Below are positions 35,371 through 43,947 of a stretch of 44,599 nucleotides of DNA, one piece after another. The translations under genes and the position numbers were made by a program. Under the pieces are notes generated by a model, which saw only the letters and a program-made list of their open reading frames with translations, did not search any database and was not told the DNA's origin. Within the stretch, counting starts at the first letter, position 1; every line of letters starts with the position of its first letter. Origin of the DNA: Methanospirillaceae archaeon (GTDB lineage Archaea; Halobacteriota; Methanomicrobia; Methanomicrobiales; Methanospirillaceae); assembly GCA_016926505.1 (NCBI GenBank), contig JAFGOM010000069.1, positions 1-44,599 on the forward strand. Direction: 5' to 3'.

Positions 35371-35824
35371 TCTCCCCCTCTCCCTATGCTATTGGTTCTT
35401 TGATTTCCTGTTATGAAACCAAACTGGTTATAAATGATCTTTCTTCTATTGGTATTGCAGATAATAACACTATCGGAAAAACCGTTATTAATCGTATGGA
35501 TGATTCCTTTTAATAGTTCATTATCAGGATGCAAATGGAACAAGAGTTGAGTTCTTTGTGGGATATCACAGGTAATCATTATTCCTGCTGACTCCGGTTA
35601 CACACAGATTGTGTATCTTATCCATACTTCCATAAAGGTTCTGACATAATTAAGGGAAAAATAGTGAAAGGAAAAGGAACAGACGGAGCAGAGATTCGCC
35701 TGACAGCTGGCTGATTGTGATACCGACACCCGCTTTTAGAATGATAAAAGCAGACACTGCCGCAGGGTTTTATTCAGTGAGTATTGCTATCTATCCGGAT
35801 TTAAAAAAAGTACGAGCCTTTCTG
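35371..35824. other. 454-base gap with terminator for yjbQ and a short inverted repeat
   Basis: No gene seen. Seven A at 35803-35809 (T7 on minus) about 15 bases beyond the yjbQ stop are a likely terminator. GCTTTTA-GAATGA-TAAAAGC at 35732-35751 is a perfect 7-base inverted repeat of unknown role. The remainder holds the promoter region of the sensor kinase. Confidence 0.4.
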
Positions 35825-36211
35825 TTACCCGCCCGTTATTCCAAGAAGAACATGCCGGTTCCGGGGACCATCAAACTCACAGAAGTAGATACCCTGCCAG
35901 GTTCCGAGTGCCAGCCGGCCGTTGATGACCGGCACCGTTAAAGAAAACCCCATCAGTGAGGCCTTGATGTGGGCATCTGAATTCCCTTCAGCATGCCGGT
36001 AATCCCCGGTCATGGGAACGAGACGGGCAAGACCGGTAAGGATGTCCCGTGCTACATCAGGATCAGCATTCTCGTTTATGGTCAGGCCGGCGGTCGTGTG
36101 TTGTGTGTACAAAAAACAGGTCCCGTTCTGTATACCGGTTCCCGTTATTTCCTCAAAGATCCGGTTCGTGATATCAATGAGCTCTGTTCTCGAGTTGGTT
36201 CTGACTTCCAT
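35825..36211 (-). CDS. YjbQ (UPF0047) family protein
   Basis: Small conserved protein of the YjbQ/UPF0047 family, some members of which have thiamine-phosphate synthase-like activity in vitro; the physiological role is uncertain. Family marks are CFLYTQHTTAGLTINENADP, YRHAEGNSDAHIKASLMG and LALGTWQGIYFCEFDGPR, with the conserved histidines that bind metal. The ATG at 36211 fits the family start; an open extension to 36235 is less likely. Isolated. Confidence 0.9.
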   Translation of the reverse strand: MEVRTNSRTELIDITNRIFEEITGTGIQNGTCFLYTQHTTAGLTINENADPDVARDILTGLARLVPMTGDYRHAEGNSDAHIKASLMGFSLTVPVINGRLALGTWQGIYFCEFDGPRNRHVLLGITGG

Positions 36212-36448
36212 TTGTATCCATTTCACGCACATCACCGTATCTGGTCTTCGTTGCCAATTTAATAATTTTAACTATTATTTACCAGATTTGGAGTTATCTC
36301 ATCATTTATACCACCGACAAATGTCATCCGATTTAAATTTCTCAAGGTTGCAGAGTCTGGGAGATCATCATGTCAGTAGTGTAGAACAATAATCCTTAAA
36401 CATTGTAACATCAGTAATTGTGTACTAACAATCACTGGAAAATCAAAC

Positions 36449-36928
36449 ATGGATTTAACAATTCTCTGGCTGGTTCCAATCGCATATTTCATTCATATCC
36501 TTGAAGAGACTCCGAGGTTTGTCCCATGGGCAAAGAGATACCTGTCTGCACCATCCACATTCCCCCAGTTTGTTTTGGGGAACGTTATCTTTATGGTGTA
36601 TGTTCTTGCCTTCGTATCCCTTGCAGTCTTTTATCCCAGTGAATGGACACTTATTCTCGGATTGTCCACCGCTGCATGGATATTTTCAAACTTTTTGATC
36701 CATGCATCCCTGACGCTCTACACCGGTGAGTACTCTCCCGGTGTCGTCACTGCAAGTGCACTGTATGCTCCTGTTGCCGTGTACATCTATGCGACCTTTA
36801 TACAATCCGGGATCCTGAGCCAGTCAGAGATCGTATTGTCCATCATTATCGGCTTTGCAGTGATGTATGTACCAACACTCATCCAGGTATGGAGAGGGAA
36901 GAAAAACCACCTCTTCGATGCAAATTGA
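36449..36928 (+). CDS. HXXEE-domain membrane protein
   Basis: A 159-residue membrane protein with about five helices whose first helix carries HILEE (residues 16-20), the motif that names the HXXEE family, with a later HASLTLYTGEYSPG segment also typical. The function is unknown; the His and Glu residues in membrane helices suggest metal binding or hydrolase chemistry (inference). TATA-like CCTTAAACAT near 36394 precedes it. Confidence 0.75.
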   Translation: MDLTILWLVPIAYFIHILEETPRFVPWAKRYLSAPSTFPQFVLGNVIFMVYVLAFVSLAVFYPSEWTLILGLSTAAWIFSNFLIHASLTLYTGEYSPGVVTASALYAPVAVYIYATFIQSGILSQSEIVLSIIIGFAVMYVPTLIQVWRGKKNHLFDAN

Positions 36929-37254
36929 ACAGGAAACCAATTCACTTCGATAGGGGTAACGATAATGACCGGATTTTCCAGAGAAAGATCCGTACCAATC
37001 CTTACTCATTTTTCTCAATCAGGGAGAATTACAGGTATCTTCCTCACAGACACTCCTGTATCAGCACCGGTTTTTAGCATCATCCATTCTCAGGTGGTTT
37101 TCTGAATCAGACTTCCCGATTGTGTCAGTATTAACCGGAAAAACAGGTAAGTCCTGTACGCCGCTTCTGTATTTTTATGGCAACCAATGGTACGGTTACG
37201 TATCTCCACATTTCGAATATTTTTCATGAACCAAAAACATTTCTATCAGATATT
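36929..37254. other. 326-base gap, no gene seen
   Basis: Lies between the 3' ends of the HXXEE gene and the C45 hydrolase gene. Short open frames on both strands lack motifs and ribosome-binding sites. Confidence 0.4.
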
Positions 37255-38475
37255 TTATGGAGAAATCGCACGTACGTTTATTCCTGTCCAGTCCTGGTAC
37301 CCGGGGATTTTTATCCATATCGTCTCATTAACCGGTTCTGCAATAAACTGGTAGATTGTTTCCGGATTTGTCACCCCGCCTTCTTCTGTTCTCAGATCCA
37401 GCATCTGCATCATCATCCCCGGATCGATTCTTCCCTTCCGGTCACGGATCAGCTGAAGCAGGTTTTCGTACCGTTCGCAAGACTCAAGAATTTCATTGGT
37501 TTCCCGGTCATACTCCCATGACGGATCGATGAAATGATTCGTTGCAAAAAGGAACTCCTTATGCGGGACCCTTCGGATCGTGGTATCGACCGAAGATTCA
37601 TAAGAGACACATTCATGCAGATCTGCCGTATTCAAGATGTAGGGAAATGCCGGGGTATACTGCCTGATGTTCCTGTCAAACGATGCCAGGTCTGGTGATT
37701 CAAAGAGGAGGAGGAGGAATTGCATGAAAGGCATGATACTGTCTGTTTCGAGTTCATCGTCATCATATTCGGATGGAGCCGCGTTCATTGCCAGCACAAG
37801 TCCTTCCAGGTTCAGGGCATTCATCGTTGATATCTCCCCGGCATTCCCGATAGTCGCCACCGGGATGCTCCCATCGTCAGGAAAAAAGACGGTCACAACA
37901 ATACTATCGTTGAATTCTTTAAAGTACTCATAATAATCCTCATTCTTCCCGAATACGAGTGAACCGGAAGGGGTGTACTCCCCCCATGCAGCCAGTTGGG
38001 AACAACCTCCCTCTTCCTCGGAGATACAAAGCAGGACATACTGGTCAAGGAGGATCAGATCCTCAAGCGGGATCCCTGATTGTTCTGCCATTCCTTCAAA
38101 AAAATCGTGTATTGTATCAGGATATCGGGAATAATTCTCCTCAGCAAAAGGTCTCTCCTGATCAAAGGAATTTCTCTCTCCTTCCGGGTAATGCAGAAAA
38201 AGAGCCTTCTGCCGGAATGATTCAAGCCACGGTTTGAGGAGTTCGCCGTACTGCCGCCCCATCTGCGAAAAACTCCCGTTCAGTACCACAACCGGGATCT
38301 TTCCTGCAGTGTAAAGCGTTCCTTTCTCAAACCCGGCTGTCTTTTCAGGATCTGCCGGAAGCCATGTCTGATCTCCTGTTTGTACTCCTGTCGCTGATCC
38401 TGCGGGAGATCCTCCGATAAGAAAAAGGAGGACGATGAGAAGAGTCCGGCATGCCGGAATACTTTCAGAAACCAC
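37255..38475 (-). CDS. Secreted C45-family autoproteolytic acyltransferase/hydrolase
   Basis: Ntn-hydrolase-type protein of the C45 (acyl-CoA:6-aminopenicillanate acyltransferase-like) family. A signal peptide (LLIVLLFLIGGSPAG) targets it outside. The Gly-Cys cleavage site with candidate nucleophile C158 lies in EGGCSQLAAWGEYTPSG, followed by LVFGKNEDYYEY, where the Asn-x-Asp pattern typical of the family (N-R-D) reads N-E-D. GNAGEISTMNALNLEGL and the FLFATNHF region complete the fold. Substrates of archaeal members are unknown; amides or peptides are plausible. It starts at GTG with AAGGA about 13 bases upstream. No neighbour hints at its role. Confidence 0.82.
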   Translation of the reverse strand: MVSESIPACRTLLIVLLFLIGGSPAGSATGVQTGDQTWLPADPEKTAGFEKGTLYTAGKIPVVVLNGSFSQMGRQYGELLKPWLESFRQKALFLHYPEGERNSFDQERPFAEENYSRYPDTIHDFFEGMAEQSGIPLEDLILLDQYVLLCISEEEGGCSQLAAWGEYTPSGSLVFGKNEDYYEYFKEFNDSIVVTVFFPDDGSIPVATIGNAGEISTMNALNLEGLVLAMNAAPSEYDDDELETDSIMPFMQFLLLLFESPDLASFDRNIRQYTPAFPYILNTADLHECVSYESSVDTTIRRVPHKEFLFATNHFIDPSWEYDRETNEILESCERYENLLQLIRDRKGRIDPGMMMQMLDLRTEEGGVTNPETIYQFIAEPVNETIWIKIPGYQDWTGINVRAISP

Positions 38476-38551
38476 AATAATCTGAATTCCTTTTTGAAGG
38501 GATACGTCTCCAGAGGGATAAATTACTTAGGGTAGTAAGACCGGCTGGATA

Positions 38552-38728
38552 TCAGGTATGTATATTCTGTTGACGGGAAATATCAGTAATGGATGGAACT
38601 GGCTTGGATTTAATCGCCACCGGTCTGTACTCCTTCGGGTTGATCGTCGAGATAAAAGCCCTCCCCGGATGAACGGAGTCTTCACTACTCCGGTGGTGTT
38701 CCAGCAGTCGGAAAAGTTCTTCAACAAA
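38552..38728 (-). pseudogene. Open frame without a start, possible gene remnant
   Basis: 58 sense codons between two stops with no ATG. The translation looks protein-like (VEELFRLLEHHRSSED, then ISTINPKEYRPVAI) and the DNA is more GC-rich than its surroundings. I do not recognise the family. It could be the 3' end of a decayed gene. The rest of 38476-38817 shows nothing. Confidence 0.25.
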
Positions 38729-38817
38729 CTATCCAGAAAAAATTGATCTGGCGAGAAATACCGTATTATTCATGACAAAGTCAGAAAAAAACTAAGATGA
38801 TAATTCTTTATTCAAAA

Positions 38818-39057
38818 TTATGCAGTTACGATGCCAACCTGAAAATCAAAGACATTTACTGTCAGACCCGGTTCCAGGCACCGGTTTGATATTTCAGTAA
38901 GTCTGTCCTGAATCTCTTCAGACAAATATTCTTCACCGCATACCGGACAAATCATCGCGGGCACATGTCTGAAAAGAAATGCAACTCCATTTTTTTCAAA
39001 TGCGACAGTAGTTAAACCATCAATCGTTACACCTTCATCACATTGAATGCACTTCAT
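38818..39057 (-). CDS. MqsA/YgiT-type zinc-finger antitoxin
   Basis: A 79-residue protein with two CxxC pairs (MKCIQCDEG and ICPVCGEEYLSEE) forming the N-terminal zinc finger of MqsA/YgiT antitoxins. The usual C-terminal helix-turn-helix is absent, as in the short YgiT-type forms. The start overlaps the toxin-like gene stop by four bases (ATGA), so the two are translationally coupled with toxin first. It probably neutralises the DUF4258 partner. Confidence 0.8.
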   Translation of the reverse strand: MKCIQCDEGVTIDGLTTVAFEKNGVAFLFRHVPAMICPVCGEEYLSEEIQDRLTEISNRCLEPGLTVNVFDFQVGIVTA

Positions 39058-39353
39058 TTCTTCACCTTGTATGTATAAGTATCATCCCATAGTTCCGGAT
39101 CAGGTTCATATGCAGTAATAATTACAATTGTTTCTTCTGCTTCGTTAATAGCATAGGTAACATGTATCGTTCTGTTTTTTCCTGTACAGGATACTAAATA
39201 TGCGGGAAATGGTTTTGAATTGCTATAGATCCTGATAATGGTGCCTTCTCTGATGCAAGTCAACACGTCTTCCTTGTAGATTAATCGTTCCATCATCTTT
39301 TGATAAGCATGAACCGTTATAACAATTTTTTTCCCAGATATATCAGTGGCCAT
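39054..39353 (-). CDS. DUF4258 domain protein, probable toxin
   Basis: A 99-residue protein with the DUF4258 pattern: VITVHAYQKMMERLIYKEDV at the start, IIRIYSNSKPFPAYLVS in the middle and HVTYAINEAEETIVIITAYEPD at the end. The conserved His and Arg residues resemble RelE/BrnT-like mRNA interferases (inference). It is followed directly by a YgiT-type antitoxin, a known arrangement for DUF4258 modules. A TATA-rich region (39390-39420) lies upstream. Confidence 0.8.
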   Translation of the reverse strand: MATDISGKKIVITVHAYQKMMERLIYKEDVLTCIREGTIIRIYSNSKPFPAYLVSCTGKNRTIHVTYAINEAEETIVIITAYEPDPELWDDTYTYKVKK

Positions 39354-39417
39354 CTATTGATTACCCAATTTTTGTTTCTAAAATGCATATAAGTTTGGTT
39401 GATATATTAGCCTGTAG

Positions 39418-39591
39418 TTAATTATTGTACCATAAATCCATTTTCCCGTTTCTGGGAGAGTGCACCAATGTGTTCATCCGATGCCGGAAGACCTGGTATT
39501 CACTTCGGACCTTCCGGAGAGCATCAGCAAGCTGCACAAACCTCCTGTAGCGGACAGACCCAAAGATACCCGATTCCCTTTCCCGGTCAGG
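39418..39591 (-). pseudogene. Open frame without a plausible start, possible gene remnant
   Basis: 57 sense codons ending at a stop at 39418-39420 and limited upstream by a TGA. The translation has a helical, basic stretch (RFVQLADALRKVRSEYQVFR) that looks like the end of a real protein. The only in-frame ATG is near its end. The family is not recognised. Confidence 0.25.
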
Positions 39592-39716
39592 TCACAGATC
39601 CGGTTTAGCCGGATTAAACACTACACGAACTTCAGGTGAGGACACCTCTTCGTGAAACAGGCCTTAATGGTCGGCCTCCGGAAGAGTCTCATGCTGATCC
39701 TCCATATGCCAGCCTC

Positions 39717-40007
39717 CTAATCTGGGAATACCGGTCGCAGGTCAGGCAGTTTATCTGCCACCGGTGGAGCGGATACGGGAATTCCCAAAATCGTTTCAAG
39801 TTCATCTTTCAGATCTACAATCTCGAGGCCTATTGGTCTATCAAAGTCTACCAGAATGTCTATATCACTATTTTCTGTGGCTTTTCCCTGGACATAACTC
39901 CCAAAAAGTGCAAGGGATGAGATATGATATTTGGTGAATGTATGTTCTTTCAGTACTTTGATGATTGATTCAAGAGTTGGAATATGTTTTTCCTTTATCT
40001 CTGACAT
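39717..40007 (-). CDS. MNT-type nucleotidyltransferase, solitary
   Basis: Minimal nucleotidyltransferase of the MNT antitoxin family. The GSYVQGKATENSDIDILVDF motif gives the G-S and D-x-D metal site. MNT proteins usually pair with a HEPN toxin and adenylylate it; no HEPN gene is seen on either side. The C-terminus after LGIPV diverges from the usual ending and may have been altered. Start ATG 40007 is set by AAGGTGAT five bases upstream. It lies in a decayed accessory stretch. Confidence 0.82.
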   Translation of the reverse strand: MSEIKEKHIPTLESIIKVLKEHTFTKYHISSLALFGSYVQGKATENSDIDILVDFDRPIGLEIVDLKDELETILGIPVSAPPVADKLPDLRPVFPD

Positions 40008-40096
40008 TATAATCACCTTGACTTTTGATTGTCTCTGAAAAGATCAATAATAACTCTAAAATCTATGATTCAACTGTTGATTGATTAGATATCACG

Positions 40097-40270
40097 TTAA
40101 AAGTATGAACAATCTATGTCTGTGTTGGTATCATCAAATAATTTAATTGCCTCTTCGCTGTTTTAGGGGAGAAATCAAATTCTTCATCTTTTTTATCTGG
40201 TTTAAATTCGGACTTCACCGGGTTTCCCAGTTATTTGTTGATACACGTAATAGACACGTATCAAAAATGC
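40097..40270 (-). pseudogene. Frameshifted coding remnant
   Basis: Two adjacent protein-like frames on the minus strand: an acidic piece (SEFKPDKKDEEFDFSPK) and, in another frame, SEEAIKLFDDTNTDIDCSYF ending at a stop at 40097-40099. Joining them needs one frameshift. A third piece just upstream (RVYYVYQQITGKPGEVRI) also ends abruptly. The family is not recognised. The rest of 40017-40430 is AT-rich and empty. Confidence 0.3.
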
Positions 40271-40430
40271 AACAGCCCCGCTTCTCTGTGGGTGTAATCT
40301 CGAAACATGATCATTATTGATGTGATAGATACATCCTGTACACAAGAATCATACAATCACAGTGTGTCAGATAAAACGCACGAAGAATAAGACACGGAAT
40401 CAGGATTTATAACCCATCCCCGTAAAAGGA

Positions 40431-40505
40431 TGCTGATATGGGGATTCGAACCCCAGTCCTCGGCGTGAAAGGCCGAAATGATTGGCCGGACTACACTATA
40501 TCAGC
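40431..40505 (-). tRNA. tRNA-Glu (UUC anticodon)
   Basis: Full cloverleaf on the minus strand: acceptor GCTGATA/TATCAGC, anticodon stem TCGGC/GCCGA around the loop CTTTCAC with anticodon TTC, T arm GGGG-TTCGAAT-CCCC, discriminator A and no encoded CCA. The GTGTAGTCCGGCCAATCA D region is typical of archaeal tRNA-Glu. No intron. Confidence 0.97.
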
Positions 40506-40536
40506 TCAAGTTGCCTATATAGGTGAGTTTGAAGGG

Positions 40537-40545
40537 ATTTAATAG
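40537..40545 (-). promoter_or_regulatory. TATA box for tRNA-Glu
   Basis: CTATTAAAT on the minus strand, about 36 bases before the tRNA 5' end, so the precursor would carry a leader of about ten bases. A palindromic CTATATAG closer in (40514-40523) is an alternative but is too near. Confidence 0.45.
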
Positions 40546-40551
40546 TTCCCT

Positions 40552-41421
40552 TCATCCGGTAATGGGTGATCCCTCTTCACGGGTCTTTACCGTATACTCT
40601 GCCATCAGCTGCCGGGTGATCGGACCGGGTCTGCCGTCACCGATCTTTCTCCCGTCAACCGTGGTTATTGGCGCAATCTCGGCTGCAGTTCCGGTCACAA
40701 ACATCTCGTCAGCGGTGTACATATCAAAATACCCGAGATTCTTCTCAACAATAAGAATACCTAAAGACTGGGCCAGTTCGATTGCAATTGCACGAGTGAT
40801 ACCGATAAGATTGTTTAAGGTGGGCGGGGTCGCAATAACACCGTTCTTGATGACAAAAATATTGTCACCTGAACCTTCTGCAAGATACCCGTTCACATCA
40901 AACATAATAGCCTCGTCAGCACCCTTGTAATTGGCCTCAATCTTTGCAAGGATGTTATTTAAGTAATTCAGGCTTTTGACATTGGGTGGCAGGGCTGCCG
41001 CCGAATTCCGCCTGATAGAGACGGATATCGCAGTAAGACCCTTCTCATAGAGATCCCCGTACATCGCACCCCAGGGAGTAGCAATAACAACTATCGTGGG
41101 AACCGGACATTTCCTGGGATCAAGACCGAGATCCCCGTTGCCACGCGAGACGATCGGTCTGATATACGCCTCGTTTAAATCATTCCTGATGCAGACATCC
41201 TTGATTACCTGTGCCATCTCTTCTTTCCGAAGGGGGATGACCAGATCAATGGTCTTTGCACTGTCATACAGCCGGTCAAGATGGGCTTCCAATCGTAAAA
41301 TCTTTCCATTATACGCACGGATACCCTCAAAAACACCATCCCCGTATAGGAACCCGTGATCAAAGACAGAGATCAGGGCCTCCTCTCTGGAGACGAATGC
41401 ACCGTTCAGGTAGATGATCAT
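40552..41421 (-). CDS. ilvE: Branched-chain amino acid aminotransferase
   Basis: Fold-type IV PLP aminotransferase for valine, leucine and isoleucine. The [20 protein letters not shown] start, the PLP lysine in [10 protein letters not shown], the Glu of [13 protein letters not shown] and the [11 protein letters not shown] phosphate loop are present. The length of 290 is usual. The ATG at 41421 fits the family start (MIIYLNG); the open frame to 41475 is an extension with no homology. It lies 77 bases after cfbB on the same strand. Confidence 0.94.
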   Translation of the reverse strand: MIIYLNGAFVSREEALISVFDHGFLYGDGVFEGIRAYNGKILRLEAHLDRLYDSAKTIDLVIPLRKEEMAQVIKDVCIRNDLNEAYIRPIVSRGNGDLGLDPRKCPVPTIVVIATPWGAMYGDLYEKGLTAISVSIRRNSAAALPPNVKSLNYLNNILAKIEANYKGADEAIMFDVNGYLAEGSGDNIFVIKNGVIATPPTLNNLIGITRAIAIELAQSLGILIVEKNLGYFDMYTADEMFVTGTAAEIAPITTVDGRKIGDGRPGPITRQLMAEYTVKTREEGSPITG

Positions 41422-41498
41422 ACCAGATACGTGGGAGTTCCAGCTATTTTTTAGTCTCGCATCATCCGGGAACAAAATGACAGGTTATCGGGATGACC

Positions 41499-42884
41499 TC
41501 AGCCATTTTCTCTCTTTGAAAGACAGAGATTACAAAAAGAGCCAAAGAGATCGCACGACGCCACCGGATGAAGATGAGTGTATCCGGCAATCGTGCAGTC
41601 CCGCGACGCACCGTCACGCATCCCGTCAATCCCGACTCCCCGGGAGAGAGTATACAGATACGATACCGGTGGCTGCAGCATAACATCAGAGTAATGAAAC
41701 GCATGGCCCCGGAACCGGTGATACCCTAGAACACAATCAGCCGATGTCTCTCCCACCACGTAACTGACTACCCTGCGTGCAGGAATATGCGATGTGCCGG
41801 GAAATACACCTGCCATCTCAAACGTGGCATCAGAAGAGAGGTTCTGCCATCCCTTCTTTGTGGTAAGGGATTCGGTCAGGTAGATAAGCCCGCCGCACTC
41901 AGCATAGATAGGAACACCGTTTCGGGAAATTTCCTTAACCTGCGTGCGCAAATCTCCGGCAGATTCCAGTTCCTGTGCATAATATTCAGGGTATCCACCT
42001 CCAAAGATAAACCCGTCAGCATCAGGAAGCCTGTCATGGATCGGTGAGAAGAAAACGGTTTTTGCACCAAGAACAGGAAGGATATCAAAGAGATCGGCAT
42101 AATAAAAATTAAAAGCTTCGTCACGGGCTACCGCGATAGTGATTCCCGGGGAATCGTCGGGAACCCGGAATATCCCCTGCGGTAGCGGAACCGTAACATC
42201 AGAAACACAGCCGAGCAGGGCATCAGGATCAATATACCTCGCGATCTCTTCGGCAAGCGACGAGACCATCTCCTGGAACAAACGGTCTTTCTTGCCTTCA
42301 AGGTACGGAACAAGACCGAGATGACGCATGGTAAGCGTTTCATGAGAGAAACGGGGGATCGTACCAAGCACCGGAATTTTGCAGAAGGTCTCTATCGCGG
42401 CCGTTACCTTCCGCTTGTGCTGCTCTCCGGTGACATTATTTACGATGACACCGGCAATCCTGACAGCTGGATCAAATGTGATAAACCCGTTTATCAGCGC
42501 CGCTGCACTCCGGGTAATGGAACGAGCATCCACGACCAGGATCACCGGCACTCCGAGCAGTTTTGCGATCGATGCAGACGAACCAGTATCATCGAGAGCC
42601 TCTGCACCCTCGTAGAGTCCCCGCACCCCCTCGATAATGGCGATATCAGCACCGGCACATCCGTGGGCAAATATCTCTGAAATCTGTAAATCAGACAGAA
42701 CAAAGGAATCCAGGTTCCGGCAGGGCCTCCCGGTGACCGCGGTGTGGTACGAGGTATCGATATAGTCCATCCCGACTTTGAATGTCTGGACACAAAGCCG
42801 CCGGGAGAGGAGGGAAGATATCGCAAGGGTAATGCTCGTCTTTCCTGAGCCTGACCGATCCCCGGCTATCATAAAAGCCTTCAT
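41499..42884 (-). CDS. cfbB: Ni-sirohydrochlorin a,c-diamide synthase
   Basis: Amidates the a and c acetates of Ni-sirohydrochlorin in coenzyme F430 synthesis, using glutamine and ATP. Homologous to cobyrinate a,c-diamide synthase. The N-terminal P-loop GDRSGSGKTS leads an ATP-binding domain, and the C-terminal class I glutamine amidotransferase has the Cys in IYAECGGLIYL and the His in GYHRFRGHAFHYSD. About 461 residues. Placement next to cfbD and cfbE assigns it to F430 rather than cobalamin. It shares ATGA with cfbD. Confidence 0.92.
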   Translation of the reverse strand: MKAFMIAGDRSGSGKTSITLAISSLLSRRLCVQTFKVGMDYIDTSYHTAVTGRPCRNLDSFVLSDLQISEIFAHGCAGADIAIIEGVRGLYEGAEALDDTGSSASIAKLLGVPVILVVDARSITRSAAALINGFITFDPAVRIAGVIVNNVTGEQHKRKVTAAIETFCKIPVLGTIPRFSHETLTMRHLGLVPYLEGKKDRLFQEMVSSLAEEIARYIDPDALLGCVSDVTVPLPQGIFRVPDDSPGITIAVARDEAFNFYYADLFDILPVLGAKTVFFSPIHDRLPDADGFIFGGGYPEYYAQELESAGDLRTQVKEISRNGVPIYAECGGLIYLTESLTTKKGWQNLSSDATFEMAGVFPGTSHIPARRVVSYVVGETSADCVLGYHRFRGHAFHYSDVMLQPPVSYLYTLSRGVGIDGMRDGASRDCTIAGYTHLHPVASCDLFGSFCNLCLSKRENG

Positions 42885-43945
42885 GCAAGGCTCCGGAGCA
42901 CCGCTCCAAACTCACTCTCGACAATAGAAGAGACACCAAGGGTCTTTGGATGAAGGTCAACCTCGACAAGGACATGCTCGTGTCCAAGCGCATGCAGGGG
43001 TTCGACCTGCCGTGGGCCGTTCGTGATAGAGAAGCACTCGCGTCCATCAGTATAGATCCGGGGAATCGCGTGGGGTACCCCGGCAGTAACGATAAACGCC
43101 GGGTTCTTGTGAGATATCCACTCCCCGATCTCTGTACCGGTTGCTCCATACTCATCGAGAGCACCGATGAGATCAAAAATAACACCTCTTTCTGCAAGTT
43201 CCCCTGCAATCTGTTCCGCATCTCTTCTGACCTTCGGAAGACCACGGGGCGAGAGATTTGCCGCGTATGCGATTGAAGCATCCGGACATGCATCATGCAC
43301 GGCAGAGAGAATATCGGCAAACATATACGCGGTCTCTTTCTTGGCATTGAGGATAACAACACCGGGATCTCCTGATGATATTCTTGCAAGAAGGGCTTTT
43401 GCCGCTACATGCTTGAGATCCCCCCGGGATGGCTTGATATAGGGTGCAGATGCCGCACCATACAGGCGTTCAACCTCGTTTGCTGCCGCAAGCAACTTCT
43501 TCTGCCGGGCCAGCTCTCCACCCTCTATCCATCCTGCTTCGGCTGCAGCCTGCAGGGTCAGGATAACACCGTCAATATTCTCTGAAAAACCTGCATGGAT
43601 ATCAACCGCGATAGTCTCGGTCTGTAATCCTGCTATCTCGATGGCAGCAGAGAGATCCTCACCGATGATCATAGAAACACAGGTTCCGATGACTGCAATC
43701 CGGGATGGTGAGAACGTCTCTTCTGCATACATGAGAACCTCGGCAAGCCGGTTCTGACCACCAAAGATGAACTCGTTATCTGAAAGAGAAGTGGTTAAGA
43801 CCCGCAGACCATCCTCCTCAAGCAGGCGTGCGTGTTTAAAGGAACATCCTGAAGGGCCGTGCAGGACGGCACAATCAACCTCAAGATCCCGGGCGGTGTA
43901 GAGGGCTGCGACAATGGAACTCGGACGGGGCTGTATGTATTTCAT
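42881..43945 (-). CDS. cfbD: Ni-sirohydrochlorin a,c-diamide reductive cyclase, catalytic subunit
   Basis: Nitrogenase-like protein that, with the NifH-like CfbC, performs the six-electron reduction and gamma-lactam ring formation in F430 synthesis. It keeps nitrogenase-type cysteines in HGPSGCSFKHARLL and VIGTCVSMIIGEDL and is about 354 residues long, shorter than NifD. The start at 43945 is set by GGAGATGATC directly upstream; two earlier in-frame ATGs lie within the end of cfbE or that site. CfbC is not in the window. Confidence 0.93.
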   Translation of the reverse strand: MKYIQPRPSSIVAALYTARDLEVDCAVLHGPSGCSFKHARLLEEDGLRVLTTSLSDNEFIFGGQNRLAEVLMYAEETFSPSRIAVIGTCVSMIIGEDLSAAIEIAGLQTETIAVDIHAGFSENIDGVILTLQAAAEAGWIEGGELARQKKLLAAANEVERLYGAASAPYIKPSRGDLKHVAAKALLARISSGDPGVVILNAKKETAYMFADILSAVHDACPDASIAYAANLSPRGLPKVRRDAEQIAGELAERGVIFDLIGALDEYGATGTEIGEWISHKNPAFIVTAGVPHAIPRIYTDGRECFSITNGPRQVEPLHALGHEHVLVEVDLHPKTLGVSSIVESEFGAVLRSLA

Positions 43946-43947
43946 GA

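Noticed and set aside
38476-40430. Intact insertion sequence or attachment-site duplication beside tRNA-Glu
   Set aside because: No transposase or integrase frame, no terminal inverted repeats, and I did not find a second copy of the tRNA 3' end by eye.
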